Shown here one piece after another: positions 1 to 7,633 of a DNA stretch of 37,222 nt. The translations under genes and the position numbers were made by a program. The stretch comes from CAYFHQ01 sp964342805. Lineage in GTDB: Bacteria > Bacillota > Clostridia > Peptostreptococcales > Acidaminobacteraceae. Under the pieces are notes generated by a model. It made no database searches. It worked only from the letters and a program-made list of their open reading frames with translations, and had not been told where the DNA came from. The stretch is from the NCBI GenBank assembly GCA_964342805.1, contig CAYFHQ010000026.1, positions 1-37,222 of the forward strand, written 5' to 3'. The first letter of the stretch is position 1. The number at the start of each line of letters is the position of its first letter.

Positions 1-126
1 TCATTATAACTTAACTCTTTAGAATTGGTGTCAAACTCTTGGGTCCATTATATTTGGTCCCTGAACGCGTACACTTTGACCCTCCGCCTCAATAGGGTGT
101 CATTCCATTTTCGACACAAACCCATA

Positions 127-162
127 GAAAAACCCCACCAAGGTGATGCGCCTCAGCAGGGT
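127..162 (-). terminator. Intrinsic terminator of msrAB
   Basis: On the minus strand a 12-bp stem with several G-T wobbles (arms at 151-162 and 132-143, 7-nt loop) is followed by a run of T (127-131). It sits 15 bp after the msrAB stop codon, where a terminator is expected. Confidence 0.6.
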
Positions 163-176
163 TCAATCTCAATCCT

Positions 177-1325
177 TTAATTTTCATCCTTATCCATCAT
201 GTCATCAAACAATGACAGATACTCCCCATAGCCCTCTGCTTCCATTTCAGCAACAGGAACAAATCTTAGGGCTGCAGAGTTCATACAATACCGGAGACCC
301 GTTGGCTCTGGACCGTCGTCAAACAAGTGCCCCAGGTGAGAGTCTGCATACTTACTACGAATTTCTACCCGTGGTGTCAGGAGGTTATTGTCCAGTCTCA
401 TGACAATGTTCTCAGGTTCCAGGGGCTTCACAAAACTCGGCCAACCGGTACCAGACACATACTTGTCAGTGGAACTAAAGAGGGGCTCACCGGACACGAT
501 ATCCACATAAATACCAGCGTCCTTGTTGTCCCAGTATTCGTTCTCAAAGGGTCGTTCCGTACCATCCGCCTGGGTTACATTGATCTGTAGCTCAGTCAAG
601 GTGGCCAGTACCGCTTCCTTGTCTACATTCTCATAACGGCTCATCTTAGTAACTAGGGTTAGGTCGTCGTCCTCTGTCCAATACTGGCTGAGGAACTGGT
701 CACGACCGGAACCGTTTCTGTAAATCTTATAGCGGATTGGGTTTTTCTTATAGTAATCCTGATGGTATTCTTCCGCCCGATAGAAGCTAGTAAAACGTCT
801 GATTGGTGTGATAATCTCTTTATCAAACTTACCTGAGTCAATCAGGGCCTGCTTGCTGTCTTCAGCGGCTCTACGTTCATCTTCATTATGATAGAAAATA
901 GCTGCTGTGTATTGGAATCCGCGGTCAACAAAACTTCCCCCGTCGTCCGTAGGGTCGATTTGTCGCCAGTATACTTCCAGAAGGTCCTCATAAGAGATCA
1001 ACTCTGGATCGTAGTAAACCTGAACCGCTTCAACGTGGCCTGTTTTGCCCGAAGCCACATCTTTATATGCTGGATTCACTTCTTCCCCTCCAGCAAAACC
1101 CGAAACTGCGTCTTTTACACCCACCAAGTGCTCGAACGGATGCTCCATGCACCAGAAACAACCACCTGCAAAGGTCGCCACCGCCAACTCATCGTAATCC
1201 TTCTCATAGTATGCAGCTGACTGTAGAAGCTGTTCGCTACCTGCTCGACTCCAGATATTCAAACCTACATAAGCTACAATGAGTATTGCGATTAAGGCTA
1301 TGGCCCAGACTTTCTTCGATTTCAT
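177..1325 (-). CDS. msrAB: Membrane-anchored methionine sulfoxide reductase MsrA-MsrB fusion
   Basis: Repairs oxidised methionine: the MsrA half reduces the S-sulfoxide and the MsrB half the R-sulfoxide. Seen: an N-terminal hydrophobic segment (residues about 7-22, no lipobox) that should anchor the enzyme outside the membrane; the MsrA active site GCFWCME with catalytic Cys56; and a C-terminal MsrB domain with GWPSF, HLGHLFDDGP and the catalytic Cys347 in RYCMNSAALRF. The position before GWPSF that is often a recycling Cys is Thr here, and the CxxC zinc sites found in some MsrBs are absent. The start at 1325 is chosen over an upstream ATG because an AAAGGA site precedes it and the signal anchor then lies at the N-terminus. 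Length is 382 aa, typical for fusions. Likely a single-gene transcript with its own terminator. The family call is secure; the outward location is inferred from the anchor. Confidence 0.93.
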   Translation of the reverse strand: MKSKKVWAIALIAILIVAYVGLNIWSRAGSEQLLQSAAYYEKDYDELAVATFAGGCFWCMEHPFEHLVGVKDAVSGFAGGEEVNPAYKDVASGKTGHVEAVQVYYDPELISYEDLLEVYWRQIDPTDDGGSFVDRGFQYTAAIFYHNEDERRAAEDSKQALIDSGKFDKEIITPIRRFTSFYRAEEYHQDYYKKNPIRYKIYRNGSGRDQFLSQYWTEDDDLTLVTKMSRYENVDKEAVLATLTELQINVTQADGTERPFENEYWDNKDAGIYVDIVSGEPLFSSTDKYVSGTGWPSFVKPLEPENIVMRLDNNLLTPRVEIRSKYADSHLGHLFDDGPEPTGLRYCMNSAALRFVPVAEMEAEGYGEYLSLFDDMMDKDEN

Positions 1326-1406
1326 TCCATCACATCCTTTTCTCTTATCTATCGTAATTGTACACCGTTTTGGTATATTATTCTGACAATTGAAAGTGAT
1401 TATCAT

Positions 1407-1737
1407 GGAACTGTAACATGCTTGTTATTGGTGGGTCATAAATGGGTGGGGTTGGACATGGTGTGTTTACAATTGGGGGAGATGCGGGGTTTGCGAGGCC
1501 CTTTCGGGGACCATTACGCTATTGATTGGTGATTAATGGCGTATGGACTCATGCCCTAGAGTGGGGATGAGTCCATAAAATTGGATTTGTGATTCTTGTA
1601 GAGCACGGTTAAATCCAGTTGTTCCGTACCATTTTATCTTCTATTAAAAGTTCTCCATTTTATATGAAGATCGTGCCAAACTAGATCTCCGCTCTTTGAC
1701 ATCATGTATATCATTTAAGTATAGAAATTGCATATGA
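1407..1737. other. Intergenic stretch without a gene
   Basis: No supported coding region. The clearest structure is an inverted repeat at 1542-1577 (11-bp perfect arms plus three inner G-C pairs after a mismatch, TAGAGT-type loop) with no T-tract on either side, so it is not a convincing terminator. It may help separate msrAB from the HicAB module. The left part should also carry the msrAB promoter. Confidence 0.5.
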
Positions 1738-2139
1738 TTAGGTTTCTTTGAACTTTAATGATGGTGGAATAATAAGTGGATTCTGAAACATTTTATCTGT
1801 CACACTAGCTACGATTAAGCTCACCTCTGGTCCAACAAGCCTAGCAACGATATCCTTGTTTTCAAGTATATCATTCTTAGAGAAACACTCATCGAACTCA
1901 ATCATTTGTTCATGCTCCATCTCAATCTCAAAAATTACTCCTGGCTTAAATCCGACGATTGTTGTGATCATAAGTCGTACAAATCGGTCATCCAATTCGA
2001 AAACATTTATTTCAGATTCAGAAAAACTAACAATGCTTGTACCTGTTCCTACAGATTCAGACTTAAGTATCTTACCATTAATGCTGAGGAGAGTTGTTTT
2101 ACTTTCTAGAATATGCTCATACATTTTTTTCTTCTTCAT
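1738..2139 (-). CDS. SecB-like chaperone of a HicAB-linked TAC module (putative)
   Basis: A 133-aa acidic protein lying 3 bp after hicB, with a GAGGGGTG ribosome binding site that overlaps the hicB end. Its C-terminal part, PEVSLIVASVTDKMFQNP followed by LIIPPSLKF, matches the layout of the SecB C-terminus (a P-Y/E-R/V region, a helix with S-x-x-T, then PP-L-x-L-x-P-x-x-F). The preceding FKPGVIFEIEMEHEQMIEF reads like alternating beta-strand sequence, as in the SecB fold. Known: some HigBA, MqsRA and HicAB systems carry a SecB-like gene as third member, whose product holds the antitoxin folded (toxin-antitoxin-chaperone, TAC). Inferred role: dedicated chaperone for the HicB-type antitoxin next door. 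Sequence similarity to SecB is weak, so a fold comparison is needed to confirm it. Confidence 0.6.
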   Translation of the reverse strand: MKKKKMYEHILESKTTLLSINGKILKSESVGTGTSIVSFSESEINVFELDDRFVRLMITTIVGFKPGVIFEIEMEHEQMIEFDECFSKNDILENKDIVARLVGPEVSLIVASVTDKMFQNPLIIPPSLKFKET

Positions 2140-2142
2140 TCA

Positions 2143-2673
2143 CTAACACCCCTCATTTTTTCTGGACACACTCTTCCATTCTCGTCGAAATATTACTGGC
2201 TCAACTGAATACGTTTGATCTTCACTCCAAAATGCATTTTGAACTGGAACTTGCTGTTGTAATCCTTGTATTCCAAACACTTCTACCGGCTTTACTGAAC
2301 GCACTCGATGTAATTCTGACCTTCCAATCCCAGAAGAGATGTAATGAAGCAATAAAGTATTTAGGCTACACTCCTCACGTTCAGCCTCTCGTGATAATTC
2401 TTTATGCAACTTCTTAGGTAGTCGCAATGTAAACTTCCCGCTAAACTCGTTTTCATCTTTATATCTCTTTGGATTTGGGATTTTCCTACCATCCTCTTGA
2501 GCTAGCTGAATAATATCACTGGCAACTTCATAAACATCGTTGATCGCTTCTTCTACAGTATCACCATCACCAATACAATCTAGTTCTTCAATTATAGCAA
2601 CGTATCCACCGCCATCGTCTTCCATCAAAGTCTGTATCACTAATGAATAATCTTTTACATTTATTGTATTCAT
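2143..2673 (-). CDS. hicB: HicB-family antitoxin with long C-terminal extension
   Basis: Antitoxin partner of HicA. Residues 1-65 form the HicB RNase H-like domain (GGGYVAIIEELDCIGDGDTVEEAI is the typical G-Y-x-A-x-x-x-x-L-x-G-C-x-x-x-G-x-T region, with Asp in place of the usual x before T). Residues about 78-116 (FTLRLPKKLHKELSREAE then SLNTLLLHYI) are a ribbon-helix-helix DNA-binding domain, which normally lets HicB repress its own operon. Unusual is the further tail of about 58 residues (119-176), rich in aromatic and aliphatic residues near its end (NAFWSEDQTY, VIFRREW). In TAC systems such a tail is the chaperone-addiction (ChAD) segment recognised by the SecB-like partner, which is encoded 3 bp downstream here. 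hicA lies 45 bp upstream. Confidence 0.88.
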   Translation of the reverse strand: MNTINVKDYSLVIQTLMEDDGGGYVAIIEELDCIGDGDTVEEAINDVYEVASDIIQLAQEDGRKIPNPKRYKDENEFSGKFTLRLPKKLHKELSREAEREECSLNTLLLHYISSGIGRSELHRVRSVKPVEVFGIQGLQQQVPVQNAFWSEDQTYSVEPVIFRREWKSVSRKNEGC

Positions 2674-2718
2674 CGTCCCACACTCCTCATAGTTATTCTT
2701 CTAAAATATCGAATTAAC

Positions 2719-2973
2719 CTATTTTACTCTTTCAAGAAGTTTATCGATCAAAGCTATTGCTTTCTTAATGTAAATTGGTTTCACTGGTCTATGCTTAGGT
2801 ATGTTTACATAGTCTTCAATCTCATTTAAAAGTGGATGAGAGTCAATAAAGTGGCTGCTTCCTCTATTTCTTGAAGTAAACCCATATGCAGTTAGGAGAC
2901 TGTCAATTACCTCGAAACTAACTCCCTTTGGATTATTTCTGAGCTTTCTTAACTTTTTCTCTTTCGTAGACAT
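2719..2973 (-). CDS. hicA: HicA-family mRNA interferase toxin
   Basis: Small (84 aa) double-stranded-RNA-binding-fold ribonuclease that would cut mRNA when free of HicB. Seen: a KLRNNPKGVSFEVIDSLLTAYGF N-terminal region, the HicA signature G-S-S-H with candidate catalytic His41, and the C-terminal IPKHRPVKPIYIKKAI block typical of the family. An upstream in-frame ATG at 3054 would add a Cys-rich leader lying over the promoter; the start at 2973 is preferred because GGGGTG precedes it and the protein then has normal HicA length. First gene of the hicA-hicB-SecB-like operon. Confidence 0.88.
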   Translation of the reverse strand: MSTKEKKLRKLRNNPKGVSFEVIDSLLTAYGFTSRNRGSSHFIDSHPLLNEIEDYVNIPKHRPVKPIYIKKAIALIDKLLERVK

Positions 2974-2990
2974 AGACACCCCATTTTTAC

Positions 2991-3010
2991 TGGTATTATA
3001 TATGATACCA
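2991..3010 (-). promoter_or_regulatory. hicA promoter -10 embedded in an inverted repeat (putative operator)
   Basis: Minus strand: a TATAAT -10 box at 2995-3000 lies inside the inverted repeat TGGTAT-N8-ATACCA. The -35 region is weak. The predicted transcript start is about 15 bp before the hicA ATG. A repeat covering the -10 suits binding by the ribbon-helix-helix domain of HicB and hence autorepression; that is inference from family behaviour. Confidence 0.55.
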
Positions 3011-3182
3011 CCATTCACTTGATTTATGCAACAACATCGAAAGTTCAAATTCATATATATACATTCTCACTCTAATCAAAGTGCGAACAGTGCCACCACT
3101 ATAATTATACAACATTTTCCATCTGGTATTCTCGCAACTTCTTTACTTATTACCAACTATACAATTCCAATACCCTCCCAAC

Positions 3183-3210
3183 AAAAAAACACCCCACAAA
3201 AGAGGTGTTT
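3183..3210 (-). terminator. Intrinsic terminator after the 3.3-kb secreted-protein gene
   Basis: Minus strand: stem AAACACCTC / GGGGTGTTT with a 6-nt loop followed by seven T residues (3183-3189). About 80 bp after the stop of the minus-strand gene at 3293. Confidence 0.75.
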
Positions 3211-3292
3211 CACCAAATCCTAATATCCTATTCACCAAACTGCAACCCACCCATATGCACATTCTGTCCTTCCAAGGGTAGCATAATCGCAA

Positions 3293-3598
3293 TCAAATGT
3301 CGTCTTTCTTCCTTTTTCCAGTCACATCATAATAATCATACACAAGAAGCCCTGTTACCTGAAGTCCATGGTGGTAGATATCATACCAGCCAAGTTTATC
3401 GGCAGGTAGCATGCGAGTCATCCCTACTTCCATACTCTCACTGTAAGCCATACTTTTCATGATAGGTGTACTGTCTAACTGAGTAACTGCATCATGAATT
3501 TCCTCCCCAGTATATTGAATCGTGTTCTCATAGGCAAAAGACAAGCTTGTTATCCCAAGCAAAAAAGCCAATAGGAACAGCACCTTGGTTTGCTTCAT
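3293..3598 (-). CDS. Small secreted protein of unknown function
   Basis: A 101-aa product with a clear Sec signal peptide: MKQTK, a hydrophobic core, and a probable cleavage after SLSFA near residue 22. There is no lipobox cysteine. The mature part has about 79 residues, no Cys, and a C-terminal KRKKDD. I do not recognise the family. The start at 3598 is chosen because AAGGAGG lies 5 bp upstream, in contrast to the in-frame GTG/ATG further out. It lies alone between the hicAB module and ptsI with its own terminator. Confidence 0.7.
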   Translation of the reverse strand: MKQTKVLFLLAFLLGITSLSFAYENTIQYTGEEIHDAVTQLDSTPIMKSMAYSESMEVGMTRMLPADKLGWYDIYHHGLQVTGLLVYDYYDVTGKRKKDDI

Positions 3599-3656
3599 TG
3601 AAACCTCCTTGTTGTATACCAATAACTCATTTTACAACATTTGTATTCCAAGCACC

Positions 3657-3684
3657 ACAAGAAACCGCCCCATAAAGAGGCGGT
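3657..3684 (-). terminator. Terminator of the amino-sugar PTS operon
   Basis: Minus strand: ACCGCC / GGCGGT stem (3679-3684 and 3664-3669) followed by TTTCTT. It lies 26 bp after the ptsI stop. The T-tract is short, so termination may be incomplete. Confidence 0.55.
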
Positions 3685-3709
3685 CAAAAACCACAATCAA
3701 TAATTAGTA

Positions 3710-5404
3710 TTACAAATCTCCCAACACTCCCTTAACCCCATCAACAGTCCCCTGCTCCAAGACTCGACCAGCAAGTTCCCGAGCCTGGTCCATGCCCATG
3801 GCCCGGATCTGCCGGCGGACCTTCAATACAGAAGGTGCAGAAACAGAAAACTCTTGTAGACCTAGTCCCAGCCAAACGGGAACCAGTTTAGGATCAGCAG
3901 CCGCTTCCCCGCACATGCCCACAGGGATCCCCGCTGCATTGGCAGCCTTGGTTACCTGGGCCACCAGGCGAATGAGGCCTGGGTGGTAGGGGGTGTAGAG
4001 GTCAGCCAGTTTTTCATGCATCCGGTCCACCGCCGTGGTGTACTGGAGGAGGTCGTTGGTGCCAATGCTAAAGAAGTCCACTTCCTTGGCAAAGAGGTCA
4101 GCCATCATGGCTGCGGCAGGGATTTCTACCATAATGCCCAGGGGCACCTTTTTGGAAAAGGTCACTCCTTCGCCGGACAGGTCTGCCTCCACCTCTGCAA
4201 CCAGGGCCTTAACAGCCCTAAACTGCTCCAGGTGGGAGATCATAGGCACCATGATCCGCAGGTTGCCATGGACGCCTGCCCGGAGCAATGCCCGCAGTTG
4301 GACCTTAAAGACGTCCGGTGTGTCTAGACAATAGCGCACCGCCCGCCACCCCAGGAAGGGGTTTTCTTCCTTGGGCATGTTGAGGTAGGACAACTGTTTA
4401 TCACCACCCACATCCAGGGTCCGGATAATGACAGGCTTGTCGCCCATGTCTGTCAGGACCTGCTTGTAGGCTTCATATTGTTCTTCTTCAGAAGGCATTT
4501 GAGTCCGGTCCATGTAGAGGAACTCACTCCTAAACAGACCAATGCCTTCACCGTCATTCTCAAGAACGGCTTCCACATCAGACGGCGACCCAATATTGCA
4601 GACCACTTCCAGGTGGCTGCCGTCCTCGGTTACGGAAGGGAGGCCAATGAGGGATTTTAGAGACTCCCGGTCCCGGGCCAAGTCGTCCCGTTTCTTGTTA
4701 AAGTCGGTCTGGAGCGCATCGTCCGGCTGGTCGTACCAGTGGCCGGTCACCCCGTCAATGGCAATGATCTGGCCGTTTTCTAGTGTTTCCAAGGCCTCCC
4801 CTGCCCCAACTACTGCAGGGATTTCAAGGGTTCTGGCCATAATGGCCGTATGGGAGGCAGACCCACCAATTTCCGTGGCAAAGCCCAGGACCATGTCCTT
4901 GTTGAGCTGGGCCGTGTCGGAAGGGGTCAGGTCTCTGGCCACCAAAATGACAGGCTCAGCCAGGTTGGCCAGGGAGACTTCCACCACCCCAAGGAGGCGA
5001 CGGATCAAGCGTCCTGCCACGTCCCGTATGTCCGCAGCCCGCTCCCGCAGGTAGGCATTGTCCATGCCCTCAAACAGGGCAGCCATTTCCTCTGCAGCGT
5101 GGTCCACGGCCCACTCGGCATTGACTTCCTTGCCGTCCAGCTTGCCGTGAATGGCACTGATAAACTCTGGGTCGTCCAGCATCATTCGGTGGGACTCGAA
5201 TATTCTTGCTTCGTCTTCCCCCACATTGACCTTGGTGGTCTCGATAATGCCGTCAATTTCCTCACCTGCCGCCACGATGGCCGCAGCTAGGCGCTCTTTT
5301 TCTTCTTTGGGCTCGCACCCCTGTTTCTTGGGAATGCTCACCTCTTGGTCCAGTCGGAGGACTTTTCCGACTGCATATCCTGGCGATGCGCCAATGGCCT
5401 TCAT
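3710..5404 (-). CDS. ptsI: PTS Enzyme I (phosphoenolpyruvate-protein phosphotransferase)
   Basis: Takes phosphate from phosphoenolpyruvate and hands it to HPr, the first step of every PTS. Full length at 564 aa. Seen: N-terminal HPr-binding helical domain; the phosphorylated His185 in GGSASHTAIMAR; and the C-terminal PEP-binding TIM barrel with GIGLFRSEFLYM, DVGGDKQLSYLNMPKEENP and GMCGEAAADP. It is the last gene of the 11-gene operon, 15 bp after an HPr gene. A ptsI located inside a sugar-specific operon rather than beside a housekeeping ptsH suggests a dedicated phosphate relay, although it could also be the cell's only copy. Confidence 0.97.
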   Translation of the reverse strand: MKAIGASPGYAVGKVLRLDQEVSIPKKQGCEPKEEKERLAAAIVAAGEEIDGIIETTKVNVGEDEARIFESHRMMLDDPEFISAIHGKLDGKEVNAEWAVDHAAEEMAALFEGMDNAYLRERAADIRDVAGRLIRRLLGVVEVSLANLAEPVILVARDLTPSDTAQLNKDMVLGFATEIGGSASHTAIMARTLEIPAVVGAGEALETLENGQIIAIDGVTGHWYDQPDDALQTDFNKKRDDLARDRESLKSLIGLPSVTEDGSHLEVVCNIGSPSDVEAVLENDGEGIGLFRSEFLYMDRTQMPSEEEQYEAYKQVLTDMGDKPVIIRTLDVGGDKQLSYLNMPKEENPFLGWRAVRYCLDTPDVFKVQLRALLRAGVHGNLRIMVPMISHLEQFRAVKALVAEVEADLSGEGVTFSKKVPLGIMVEIPAAAMMADLFAKEVDFFSIGTNDLLQYTTAVDRMHEKLADLYTPYHPGLIRLVAQVTKAANAAGIPVGMCGEAAADPKLVPVWLGLGLQEFSVSAPSVLKVRRQIRAMGMDQARELAGRVLEQGTVDGVKGVLGDL

Positions 5405-5419
5405 TTCAGCCTCCTCTAT

Positions 5420-5692
5420 TTATAGGGTCGCGCAGCCTTCCTCAATGAGGATGGCTACGAGGGTTTCCAGTATTTCCGGGGCGTCGTCCCCTTCCACCAC
5501 CACGGTGAAGGAGTCGCTGGCAGCGATCACAGCCATGACGTCCAGGACGCTCTTGCCGTTGGCCACCTGGCCACCTGCATGGACCCAAACGTCTCCCGGC
5601 CACTTTTCCGCCGCCATGCAAAAGCGACTGGCAGGGCGGGCATGGACCCCGAAGGGGCCTTTGACTTTAAGGACTTTTGAGGACTTGCCCAT
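5420..5692 (-). CDS. HPr-family phosphocarrier (second, divergent HPr)
   Basis: 90-aa HPr-like carrier that relays phosphate from Enzyme I to a IIA domain. The active-site His is in FGVHARPAS, and the regulatory Ser46-type position is present in NGKSVLDVM. It differs clearly from the HPr at the head of the operon: it has DVM after the serine where the other has MGI, and an Ala/Trp/Val-rich middle. Its ATG shares one base with the nagB stop codon (TAATG), which implies translational coupling. Just upstream of ptsI. Which of the two HPrs serves general sugar uptake cannot be told from sequence. Confidence 0.9.
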   Translation of the reverse strand: MGKSSKVLKVKGPFGVHARPASRFCMAAEKWPGDVWVHAGGQVANGKSVLDVMAVIAASDSFTVVVEGDDAPEILETLVAILIEEGCATL

Positions 5693-6435
5693 TAGGCGAT
5701 CCCCCGATTCTCCAGTCTAGAAGCCGCTGCCTTGTCCATCACAATGGTCACGTTGGGGTGGAGCTGCAAAACGGACGCCGGCAGGTCCTTGGTCACCGGG
5801 CCATAGATCATACGGCGAACCGTGTCTGCCTTGGCTTCCCCACTGACCAGCAGGAGGACTTCCTTGGCCTTCATAATGGTCTTAATGCCCATGCTGATGG
5901 CCTGCTTGGGTACGTCTGCCTCAGACTCAAAGAATCGGGCGTTGGCATCAATGGTGTCCTGGGTCAGGTCCACCAGGCGGGTCCGCTCTTCAAAGCGAGT
6001 TCCCGGCTCATTAAAGCCAATGTGGCCGTTTCGGCCCAGGCCTAAGAGTTGGAGGTCAATGCCCCCTGCCATGGCAATCCGTTCTTCGTAAACCTTGCAG
6101 TGGACGTCCACGTCCTCCGGTTGACCGGAAGGAATGTGGGTGGCTTCTGGCTTTACATTGATATGGCTGAACAGGTTGGTCTGCATGAAGCTGTGGTAGC
6201 TCTGGTCATGGGCCTCGTCCAGACCATAGTATTCGTCTAGGTTAAAGGTGGTTACTTGGTCAAAACTCAGGTTCTCATTTTTATGAATGGCGATCAAGGC
6301 CTCGTAAGTCCCCACTGGGGTTGAGCCTGTGGCCAGACCCAGTACGGAACTGGGCTTGTCTTCGATCTGTCCCTGGATCAATTCAGCGGCCTTGCGACTG
6401 AGCTGATCGTAGTCATCCACAACGATTAATCGCAT
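5692..6435 (-). CDS. nagB: Glucosamine-6-phosphate deaminase
   Basis: Converts glucosamine-6-phosphate to fructose-6-phosphate and ammonia, the exit of the pathway into glycolysis. 247 aa, the usual length for short Bacillota NagB proteins. Seen: GLATGSTPVGTYEAL (phosphate loop), TFNLDEYYGL (catalytic Asp region), LLGLGRNGHIGFNEPG (catalytic loop with His and Asn-Glu) and ISMGIKTIM. The start at 6435 follows an AAGGAGG site; a longer frame to 6483 overlaps nagA and lacks one. It lies 13 bp after nagA and overlaps the HPr gene by one base. Confidence 0.97.
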   Translation of the reverse strand: MRLIVVDDYDQLSRKAAELIQGQIEDKPSSVLGLATGSTPVGTYEALIAIHKNENLSFDQVTTFNLDEYYGLDEAHDQSYHSFMQTNLFSHINVKPEATHIPSGQPEDVDVHCKVYEERIAMAGGIDLQLLGLGRNGHIGFNEPGTRFEERTRLVDLTQDTIDANARFFESEADVPKQAISMGIKTIMKAKEVLLLVSGEAKADTVRRMIYGPVTKDLPASVLQLHPNVTIVMDKAAASRLENRGIA

Positions 6436-6448
6436 GGTTGCCTCCTTA

Positions 6449-7633
6449 TCACATGGTTTTTCTATACACACTACGTCCAGCAACTAAGGTCTGGACGACA
6501 TTCATTTCCTTATCAAAGACCACAAAATCTGCTCTTGAACCAGTCCGCATGGTCCCCCGTTTGTTTTCAATCCCCAACAACTTGGCTGGAACCGAGGTGG
6601 CCATGGCCAGGGCCTGGTCCCTTGGGACACCCAGGGCCATCATCTTGCGAACGCCTGCGTCCAGGGTCAAAATACTCCCTGCCAGGGTCCCGTCAGCCAG
6701 TCGAACAGAGGTCTCGTCCACGGTTACGTCTTGGTCGCCCAAGACGTACTGACCACACTTGAGGCAGGCTGCCTCCATGGCGTCGGTAATGAGGGTGATT
6801 TGGTCTGGTCCCTTGACCTTGTAGGCTAGCCTTAGGGCGCCTTCATGGACATGGACCCCGTCCGCTATGACTTCCACGTTGACGTCTGTGTCCAGGGCCG
6901 CCCCCACCATGCCCGGGTCCCTGTGGTGGAGGCCCGTCATGGCATTAAAGAGGTGGGTGGTGGACCGGATACCTGCGTCCACTGCTGCCACCGCCTCTTC
7001 ATAGGTGGCACCCGAATGACCCATGGAAAGAACAATGTCCGGGTGGTTCTTGGTCATATGGGCTATAAAGTCCATGGCTCCCGGGAGTTCCGGTGCCAGG
7101 GTCATATAACGAATGACGTCTGTGTAGGCTTCAATATGGGCCACTTTGGGGGTATCCAGATATCGTTCTAAGTGGGCCCCCTTCTTGACCGGATTCAGGT
7201 AGGGTCCTTCCAGGTGGGCACCCAAGACTTGGGCACCGGGTAGGCCTACCTCCATGGCAGATCGCACCGTGTCCAGGGCCCTGTAAATGTCTGCCCAGTC
7301 CGCCGCCAGGGTGGTGCCTAAAAAGGCTGTGGTCCCCCGCTGGGCGATGGTCATGGACAGGGTTTCCAGGTCAGATAGAGAGGCTGACATGACGTCGGCA
7401 CCCCCTGACCCATGGATATGGAGGTCAATGAGTCCTGGAGACAGGACCAAGTCTGTGGCATCCATGACCGGGAGGTCTGCATAAGCTGGATCGTCCTTTC
7501 GAAGACGGTCAAACTCTGCCTCTGTCGTGAGGGCCTCTATGGTCTCCCCGAAAATGACCACATGCTGATTCAATTCTTGTCCTTCATGGAGAAAAAGGCC
7601 GCCACGAATGGCGGCTCTTAGATTAGGCTTCAT
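6449..7633 (-). CDS. nagA: N-acetylglucosamine-6-phosphate deacetylase
   Basis: Removes acetate from GlcNAc-6-phosphate to give the NagB substrate. 394 aa amidohydrolase-fold enzyme. Seen: the metal-site HxH in LIDLHIHGSGG, the LGAHLEGPYLNP glutamate ligand region, GHSGATYEEA, THLFNAMTGLHHRDPG, VIADGVHVHEGAL and the catalytic Asp in LITDAM. The start overlaps the end of the mupG gene by 11 bp, so the genes are probably translated in a coupled way. Central step of the amino-sugar operon. Confidence 0.97.
   Translation of the reverse strand: MKPNLRAAIRGGLFLHEGQELNQHVVIFGETIEALTTEAEFDRLRKDDPAYADLPVMDATDLVLSPGLIDLHIHGSGGADVMSASLSDLETLSMTIAQRGTTAFLGTTLAADWADIYRALDTVRSAMEVGLPGAQVLGAHLEGPYLNPVKKGAHLERYLDTPKVAHIEAYTDVIRYMTLAPELPGAMDFIAHMTKNHPDIVLSMGHSGATYEEAVAAVDAGIRSTTHLFNAMTGLHHRDPGMVGAALDTDVNVEVIADGVHVHEGALRLAYKVKGPDQITLITDAMEAACLKCGQYVLGDQDVTVDETSVRLADGTLAGSILTLDAGVRKMMALGVPRDQALAMATSVPAKLLGIENKRGTMRTGSRADFVVFDKEMNVVQTLVAGRSVYRKTM

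Noticed and set aside
1542..1577. Intrinsic terminator at the 1.5-kb hairpin
   Set aside because: The stem is good but neither strand has a T-tract after it, and msrAB already has a terminator at 127-162 on its other side.
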